DNA of 64,000 nucleotides, taken from positions 99,993 through 163,992 of the forward strand of contig NZ_MDGK01000060.1 in assembly GCF_001870465.1 (NCBI RefSeq). The letters run 5' to 3'. The DNA is from Pseudomonas extremorientalis (GTDB lineage Bacteria > Pseudomonadota > Gammaproteobacteria > Pseudomonadales > Pseudomonadaceae). A program made the translations under genes and the position numbers. The notes beneath the pieces were generated by a model that did not search any database, was not told the DNA's origin, and saw only the letters and a list, made by a program, of their open reading frames with translations. Below, piece by piece: positions 59,411 to 64,000 of the stretch. Numbering within the stretch: position 1 is the first letter of the stretch; the number at the start of each line of letters is the position of its first letter.

Positions 59411-60361
59411 TCACATCAACAGATAAAGCAGCACAATATTGACCACCAGCATCATCAACGCGGTCGGAAGCTGGGCCTTGATTACCGCATTCTTGTCCGG
59501 CAGCTCGAGCAACGCCGCCGGGACGATATTGAAGTTGGCTGCCATCGGGGTCATCAGGGTACCGCAGTAGCCGGAGAACATACCGATCGCCGCCATCACC
59601 GCGGGGTTACCGCCATAGATACCCACCAACACCGGCACGCCGACACCGCCGGTCATTACAGGGAAAGCTGCAAAGCCATTCCCCATGATCACCGTAAACA
59701 ACGCCATGCCCAGCACATAGACGATCACCGCCACCAACTTGAAATCAAGGTTGATATAGGTAGTGGTGACATGCGCGACAGCCGTACCAACCCCGGCTTC
59801 GTTGAACAGTAAACCCAGCATTGCCAGCATCTGCGGCAGCACCATGGCCCAGCCCAGCGCTTCAGTCAGGCGACGGGATTCACGCAAGGCCTGCACCGGC
59901 GTATCACGGGTCAACCAGCACGCCAAGCCAAGGGCGATCAGGCAGCCGATACCGAGAGAAACGAAGGTCGTGTTTTTCGGGTCCAGCAACGGCACTCCGC
60001 CGATCTCGGTGTGCTTGAGCAACACCGATCCGATCACCGTGGTCAGCGGGATCGCCAACGCCGGGATGAACAGCTTGTGCCCCAGGCGACCAGCACTGGC
60101 ACGGGATGCCTTGTCGTGCAGCTCGGCATGCTTGCCACGGCCGACGCCGCCCATGCCGGCTATCAAGGCCATGACCACTATGCCTACCCCGATAGCCACC
60201 GACGGCAGACGCTCACCGATCAGGAATGGAATGGCGAACAACAGCCAGAACAATGCACTGGTCCAGCGTTTGGGATGGGTGCGATCCATCAGGATCATGC
60301 CCGCCGTGATCAGCAGCAGAACCCCGGCCAGCCAATACAGGTATTGAATGGAAATAATCAT
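59411..60361 (-). CDS. DUF979 transporter subunit (5-oxoproline type)
   Basis: A 316-residue polytopic protein, first helix IQYLYWLAGVLLLITAGMIL. The conserved region GMALFTVIMGNGFAAFPVMTGGVGVPVLVGIYGGNPAVMA and LTPMAANFNIVPAALLEL is typical of DUF979. Always paired with DUF969 and often with pcp; the pair is believed to carry 5-oxoproline. Overlaps the upstream gene by 4 bp. Confidence 0.9.
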   Translation of the reverse strand: MIISIQYLYWLAGVLLLITAGMILMDRTHPKRWTSALFWLLFAIPFLIGERLPSVAIGVGIVVMALIAGMGGVGRGKHAELHDKASRASAGRLGHKLFIPALAIPLTTVIGSVLLKHTEIGGVPLLDPKNTTFVSLGIGCLIALGLACWLTRDTPVQALRESRRLTEALGWAMVLPQMLAMLGLLFNEAGVGTAVAHVTTTYINLDFKLVAVIVYVLGMALFTVIMGNGFAAFPVMTGGVGVPVLVGIYGGNPAVMAAIGMFSGYCGTLMTPMAANFNIVPAALLELPDKNAVIKAQLPTALMMLVVNIVLLYLLM

Positions 60362-61074
60362 TGTGCGGCCTCCACGGGTGCAGCGGCCGGCGTCATCTCT
60401 CGGGTGAGCCTTCGGTCAAACCGATGCAGGCGGATCGCGTGAATGATGAAGGCGCAGATCGCCGTAGGAATCCCCCATACCGCAATATGCAGCGGCTCCA
60501 CATCAATCCCCGAGCCCAGCAGGAAGGTGTGCATCAAGGCGATTGCACCGAAGGCGACAAAGATATCCTCACCAAAAAACAGGCCGACATTGTCAGTTGC
60601 CGCGCACATCGCCAGCACTTTATGACGCAGTTTTTCGGGAAGTTTGCCGTAGCGTTTTTCCGCTGCACCTTCAGCCATCGGCGCCAGCAGCGGACGCACC
60701 ATCTGCGGATGCCCGCCCAGGCTGGTCAAGCCCATGGCGGCCGTGGATTCACGCACAAACAGATAGATGATCAACAAGCGCCCGACCGTGGCGCGCTCGA
60801 ACCGTGCAATCCAATTCTGCGCATGCAGGCGCAGCCCATGCCGCTCCAGCAGTCCAATGACCGCCAGGGGCAGCAACAGAATCAATTGCAGGGCACGGGT
60901 CTGAAGGAAGCCATCGCCCATGGTGGCGAGGATTTTTTCCAGGGGGAAATGGGCGGCAAGCCCGGTGGCGATAGCGGCGGCGGTGACCACCAACAGAGGG
61001 TTGATACGCAATACAAAGCCAACCACGATCACCAGTACGCCGATCAACGGCCATAAGTTCACAACAGTTTGCAT
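60358..61074 (-). CDS. DUF969 transporter subunit (5-oxoproline type)
   Basis: A 238-residue polytopic protein, with VNLWPLIGVLVIVVGFVLRI, SLGGHPQMVRPLLAPMAEGA AEKRYG and TDNVGLFFGEDIFVAFGAIALM as family segments. It is the first gene of the DUF969-DUF979-pcp operon. ATG at 61074 behind AAGGA. A 7-bp inverted repeat upstream may be the operator. Confidence 0.9.
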   Translation of the reverse strand: MQTVVNLWPLIGVLVIVVGFVLRINPLLVVTAAAIATGLAAHFPLEKILATMGDGFLQTRALQLILLLPLAVIGLLERHGLRLHAQNWIARFERATVGRLLIIYLFVRESTAAMGLTSLGGHPQMVRPLLAPMAEGAAEKRYGKLPEKLRHKVLAMCAATDNVGLFFGEDIFVAFGAIALMHTFLLGSGIDVEPLHIAVWGIPTAICAFIIHAIRLHRFDRRLTREMTPAAAPVEAAQ

Positions 61075-61417
61075 GGCGGTGAGGTCCTTAAGTGCGCGCT
61101 GCGGCGCCATTACAGCAGGATGTGAACAAAGGGTTCACAGCAGGAAGTGGCGTGCAGTCGGCTCGGTTTTTTTATTGTTGACCCAGAAGGTCGAGCGTCA
61201 GTGGCGGCAACTTTGCTGCCTGGGGGCGGGAGGTGTCCAACAAGAAAAATTGTTGCTGCGAACCAATAAATTTTGTGGGTGATTGCACAGCCTGCATGTA
61301 ACGAGATGTGGACAGACCCGCAGGGATTCGCGCATCTTGGCGCCGCTTATTTAACAGGCCTGCGCGAATGGCCTGCGCACGCCTCTCCCTCCTAACTGCT
61401 GTGGATACGGAAATTCA
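61075..61417. other. Divergent spacer upstream of DUF969 and DUF4410 genes
   Basis: About 340 bases without a gene. It holds an inverted repeat (61121-61139) close to the DUF969 start and presumably both promoters; nothing else stood out. Confidence 0.55.
61121..61139. promoter_or_regulatory. Candidate operator before the DUF969 operon
   Basis: TGTGAACAAAGGGTTCACA has perfect 7-bp arms around a 5-base centre, 47 bp upstream of the DUF969 start. A dimeric repressor site is likely; no regulator gene is adjacent. Confidence 0.5.
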
Positions 61418-61963
61418 ATGAAAACCCAAAAGGCCCTGATCGCCCTCTCCTGCGCAGTTGCGCTGTCCATGCTGGGTGGTTGCGCCGCCAAGGTAAAAAG
61501 TGGCAGCAGCGCAGCGCTGGCGATCCCGGACTCCGCGAAACACAACCTCGTGGTGAGCATCAAGGGCGAAGGCCAAGTCGAGCAAAACCCGGACTGGAAC
61601 CTGCTCAAGCGCGACTGGAACAACGCGCTTCAGGTCGAAGCCCGACAGGCCGGCTTCAACGTCACCGAAAGCACGGCGGTAGCACCAAGTGGTGAAGAGG
61701 GTGTCGACATCAAGATCAATGTGAGCAAGTTTCGTTACATCGAGCCGGGCTCACGGTATGTAGCCGGTGCGCTGGTAGGCAACGCCTGGGTGTTCTCCCG
61801 CGCGGATTACTTCGACCTGAAATCCGGCACGCCGATTGGCTCGCGCACCTACGACACCTCGTCATCCGCCTGGGAAGGCATTGCCTCGGCCATGACGCAG
61901 AAGCAGGTGCAGGCGATTGCCAAACAGATGATCAGCGATATCAAGAACGCCAAGGCCAAGTAA
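61418..61963 (+). CDS. DUF4410 family lipoprotein
   Basis: A 181-residue lipoprotein with lipobox SMLGGC. The mature part (KHNLVVSIKGEGQVEQNPDW ... VDIKINVSKFRYIEPGSRYVAGALVGNAWVFSRADYFDLKSGTPIG, ending with a helix QVQAIAKQMISDIKNAK) matches DUF4410. Role unknown; probably outer-membrane attached. Likely cotranscribed with the small membrane protein that follows. Confidence 0.85.
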   Translation: MKTQKALIALSCAVALSMLGGCAAKVKSGSSAALAIPDSAKHNLVVSIKGEGQVEQNPDWNLLKRDWNNALQVEARQAGFNVTESTAVAPSGEEGVDIKINVSKFRYIEPGSRYVAGALVGNAWVFSRADYFDLKSGTPIGSRTYDTSSSAWEGIASAMTQKQVQAIAKQMISDIKNAKAK

Positions 61964-61972
61964 GCCCTCATC

Positions 61973-62137
61973 ATGAGCGAGTTTTTCGAATTCATCTGGA
62001 AGCTGCTTGAGTTCGCAGGCGACTACACCCCACCACGGCGAAAACGCGTGTTCTCACTCGGGTTCGTGATGTTTTTACTGCTGGTGGCGGTAGTTGAACT
62101 GGTGTTGCTGCAGATTTTTCTTGGAGATACGGGCTGA
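61973..62137 (+). CDS. Small single-helix membrane protein
   Basis: A 54-residue frame: MSEFFEFIWKLLEFAGDYTP, a basic patch PPRRKRVFS, then one hydrophobic helix (LGFVMFLLLVAVVELVLLQI) and a short tail FLGDTG. Starts 9 bp after the DUF4410 stop, suggesting one transcript, though the ribosome site is weak. No family recognised. The amphipathic start and clean helix favour a real gene. Confidence 0.65.
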   Translation: MSEFFEFIWKLLEFAGDYTPPRRKRVFSLGFVMFLLLVAVVELVLLQIFLGDTG

Positions 62138-62175
62138 AGAGAGGGTTTGCAAAAGTTTTTCAAATCGCAGGCAAC

Positions 62176-62208
62176 AAAAAAGGGCCCACCTTTCGGTGAG
62201 CCCTTCTA
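62176..62208 (-). terminator. Terminator after tRNA-Val
   Basis: On the minus strand AAGGGC-type arms with GGTG/CACC (one mismatch) and a TTTC-like loop, followed by a T-run, 27 bp beyond the tRNA end. It can also serve the small gene on the plus strand. Confidence 0.75.
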
Positions 62209-62234
62209 GACCGCCCAGCAGAGCGGATTTTGTT

Positions 62235-62311
62235 TGGTAGGCGCGATTGGACTCGAACCAACGACCCCCACCATGTCAAGGTGGTGCTCTAACCAACTGA
62301 GCTACGTGCCT
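62235..62311 (-). tRNA. tRNA-Val (anticodon GAC)
   Basis: A 77-base tRNA with encoded CCA. Anticodon stem CCACC/GGTGG encloses TTGACAT (anticodon GAC). T arm GTTGG TTCGAGT CCAAT is intact. The acceptor stem has one A-C mismatch (AGGCACG with CGCGCCT). Confidence 0.94.
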
Positions 62312-62495
62312 GCTGTGAGGCGGCATTCTACGGAATTCCGGAGGGGTGTCAACATCTTTTTTGCAGCTAACCCTATGAATATGCGAATTTTTTATTTGCG
62401 TGGGGTACACCTGCGGATTTCGGGTGGCTGGCAGGCAATTTTCAACTCAGGTAGGATCGGCGCACTCGTAAAAAATATAAAACAGAGGTTCCAGG

Positions 62496-63779
62496 ATGGC
62501 GAACACCCCCTACCCCCAGTCGTATTACGCCGCTTCCGCGAATGCAGCTCCACCTCGCCCAGTCCTGCAAGGCGACGTCGAAACCGATGTGTGCGTGATC
62601 GGCGCCGGCTACACCGGCCTCTCCAGCGCCCTGTTCCTGTTGGAGAGCGGTTTTCGCGTGACGGTGCTGGAAGCCGCCAAGGTGGGGTTTGGCGCCTCGG
62701 GCCGCAATGGCGGGCAGATCGTCAACAGCTACAGCCGTGATATTGATGTAATCGAGCGCAGTGTCGGCCCCAGGCAGGCGCAACTGCTGGGGCAGATGGC
62801 GTTTGAAGGCGGCAAGATCATTCGTGAGCGGGTGGCCAAGTATCAGATTCAGTGCGACCTGAAGGATGGTGGTGTTTTCGCCGCGCTCAACAGTAAGCAC
62901 ATGGGCCATCTGGAGTCACAGAAGCGTCTATGGGAGCGCTACGGCCACACCCAACTGGAGCTGCTGGACGAACGCCGTATTCGCGAAGTAGTAGCCTGTG
63001 ACAACTACGTCGGCGGCTTGCTGGACATGAGCGGGGGGCACATCCACCCACTCAACCTGGCACTCGGCGAAGCGGCCGCCGTGGAGTCCCTGGGCGGCAC
63101 GATCTACGAGCAATCCGCTGCCGTGCGTATCGAGCGCGGCGCCAACCCGGTGGTGCATACCGCCGAGGGCAAGGTCAGGGCCAAGTTCATCATCGTCGCG
63201 GGGAATGCCTACCTGGGCAACCTGGTGCCGGAGTTGGCCGCCAAGTCCATGCCGTGCGGCACACAAGTGATCACCACCGCCCCCTTGGGCGATGAGCTGG
63301 CGAGAACGTTGCTGCCGCAGGATTACTGCGTCGAAGACTGCAACTACCTGCTCGACTACTATCGCCTCACCCGCGACAAGCGCCTGATCTTCGGCGGCGG
63401 CGTGGTGTATGGCGCGCGCGACCCGGCGAATATCGAAGCGATCATCCGCCCGAAGATGCTCAAGGCCTTCCCGAAACTCAAGGACGTGAAGATAGACTAC
63501 GCCTGGACCGGCAATTTCCTGCTGACCCTGTCGCGTTTGCCGCAGGTGGGTCGCCTGGGCGACAACATCTACTACTCACAGGGCTGCAGCGGCCATGGCG
63601 TGACGTATACGCACCTGGCGGGCAAGGTACTGGCAGAGGCACTGCGAGGCCAGGCAGAGCGTTTTGACGCGTTTGCCGACCTGCCGCACTACCCGTTCCC
63701 GGGTGGGCAACTGTTGCGCACACCATTTGCGGCAATGGGTGCCTGGTACTACGGGCTACGCGACAAATTGGGATTCTGA
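62496..63779 (+). CDS. puuB: Gamma-glutamylputrescine oxidase, PuuB-like
   Basis: A 427-residue FAD-dependent amine oxidase of the DadA/PuuB group. Dinucleotide fold VCVIGAGYTGLSSALFLLES with Glu at strand 2 (VTVLEAA), FGASGRNGGQIVNSYSRDID and C-terminal QGCSGHGVTYTHLAGKVLAE. It matches E. coli PuuB along its length, as I recall. Oxidises gamma-glutamylputrescine to the aldehyde and ammonia in putrescine catabolism. Pseudomonads often carry several; other polyamine gene partners are not in the window. Confidence 0.9.
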   Translation: MANTPYPQSYYAASANAAPPRPVLQGDVETDVCVIGAGYTGLSSALFLLESGFRVTVLEAAKVGFGASGRNGGQIVNSYSRDIDVIERSVGPRQAQLLGQMAFEGGKIIRERVAKYQIQCDLKDGGVFAALNSKHMGHLESQKRLWERYGHTQLELLDERRIREVVACDNYVGGLLDMSGGHIHPLNLALGEAAAVESLGGTIYEQSAAVRIERGANPVVHTAEGKVRAKFIIVAGNAYLGNLVPELAAKSMPCGTQVITTAPLGDELARTLLPQDYCVEDCNYLLDYYRLTRDKRLIFGGGVVYGARDPANIEAIIRPKMLKAFPKLKDVKIDYAWTGNFLLTLSRLPQVGRLGDNIYYSQGCSGHGVTYTHLAGKVLAEALRGQAERFDAFADLPHYPFPGGQLLRTPFAAMGAWYYGLRDKLGF

Positions 63780-63785
63780 CTCGAA

Positions 63786-63817
63786 CCTGTAGGAGCCCGT
63801 TTGCAGGCTCCTACAGG
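63786..63817. repeat. REP-like inverted repeat after puuB
   Basis: CCTGTAGGAGCC and GGCTCCTACAGG form a 12-bp perfect stem with an 8-base loop, 7 bp beyond the puuB stop. This TGTAGGAGC-type palindrome is typical of fluorescent pseudomonads and may end the transcript. Confidence 0.75.
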
Positions 63818-63841
63818 TCGCACTTATCAAATCACAGGCAC

Positions 63842-63868
63842 AAAAAACCCCGGTCTTTCGACCAGGGT
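63842..63868 (-). terminator. Terminator after tRNA-Asp
   Basis: On the minus strand ACCCTGGTC-GAAA-GACCGGGGT (one mismatch) followed by TTTTT, 74 bp beyond the tRNA end. Confidence 0.8.
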
Positions 63869-63941
63869 CTTTGCTATCGGATCAAAGTAGCCAGAGGCTT
63901 GCTTTGTGCTCCAAGGCGTTCAGTAGGCCTTGAGACAGATA

Positions 63942-64000
63942 TGGCGCAGCGGACGGGACTCGAACCCGCGACCCCCGGCGTGACAGGCCGGTATTCTAAC
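63942..64000 (-). tRNA. tRNA-Asp (anticodon GTC), partial
   Basis: The 3' 59 bases of a tRNA, including CCA, T arm GCGGG TTCGAGT CCCGT and anticodon stem CCGGC/GCCGG with loop CTGTCAC (anticodon GTC). The D arm and 5' acceptor strand lie beyond the window end. Confidence 0.95.

Noticed and set aside
62235..62311. tRNA-Val as damaged because of an A-C pair in the acceptor stem
   Set aside because: All arms, the anticodon loop and CCA are intact and one mismatch is tolerated in tRNAs.
1..64000. CRISPR arrays, insertion sequences, prophage genes
   Set aside because: No regularly spaced repeats, transposase, integrase or structural phage genes were seen. The repeats present are REP-type palindromes and short inverted repeats.

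Overview
This window is chromosomal DNA from a fluorescent pseudomonad, most likely the P. fluorescens / P. chlororaphis complex. The evidence is the high GC content, Pseudomonas-type REP palindromes, the thrS-infC-rpmI-rplT-pheS-pheT-ihfA block, an RsmE-type CsrA, a periplasmic glutaminase-asparaginase very like the Pseudomonas 7A enzyme, and an aldoxime-nitrile cluster very like that recalled for P. chlororaphis B23. No integrase, insertion sequence, phage gene or CRISPR array was seen.

Layout. 1-3603: four type II secretion genes on the minus strand (gspE, F, G and a gspH cut by the window edge). 3604-4126: REP-rich spacer. 4127-10312: iron-chelate operon, a TonB receptor with a signalling domain followed by FecBCDE-like importer genes. 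10398-15158: GntR regulator, polar amino-acid ABC importer and cytoplasmic gamma-glutamyltransferase. 15423-21696: LysR regulator and a divergent tricarboxylate/dicarboxylate module (PrpF-family isomerase, DctA, CitMHS, OprD porin). 21700-22270: eroded stretch. 22273-31649: AraC regulator and a complete aldoxime to nitrile to amide to acid to acyl-CoA pathway, in which an outer-membrane gene is split by one in-frame stop. 31752-33065: soluble double-PAS chemoreceptor. 33281-40736: tRNA-Pro and the translation/IHF block. 41104-43149: small proteins and a cold-shock protein. 43174-50314: ribose operon with a periplasmic nucleoside hydrolase and a clear promoter/operator. 50458-51780: ansB with two AauR-type boxes, an IHF site and a sigma-54 promoter. 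51893-52897: SOS box, small protein and EndA. 52929-54947: SPOR lipoprotein, rsmE, a small membrane protein and a HAD phosphatase. 55043-58397: heavy-metal/redox-type two-component system, with two likely target genes carrying matching boxes. 58762-61074: pyroglutamyl peptidase with DUF979/DUF969 transporter subunits. 61418-64000: lipoprotein, small membrane protein, tRNA-Val, puuB and a partial tRNA-Asp.

The genes mostly form uptake-plus-catabolism modules, each with a local regulator. The most striking signals are regulatory: a tRNA-Thr anticodon-arm mimic just upstream of the thrS ribosome binding site, a full sigma-54 enhancer layout before ansB, a LexA box over the promoter before endA, and paired CusR/HprR-like boxes next to a two-component system.
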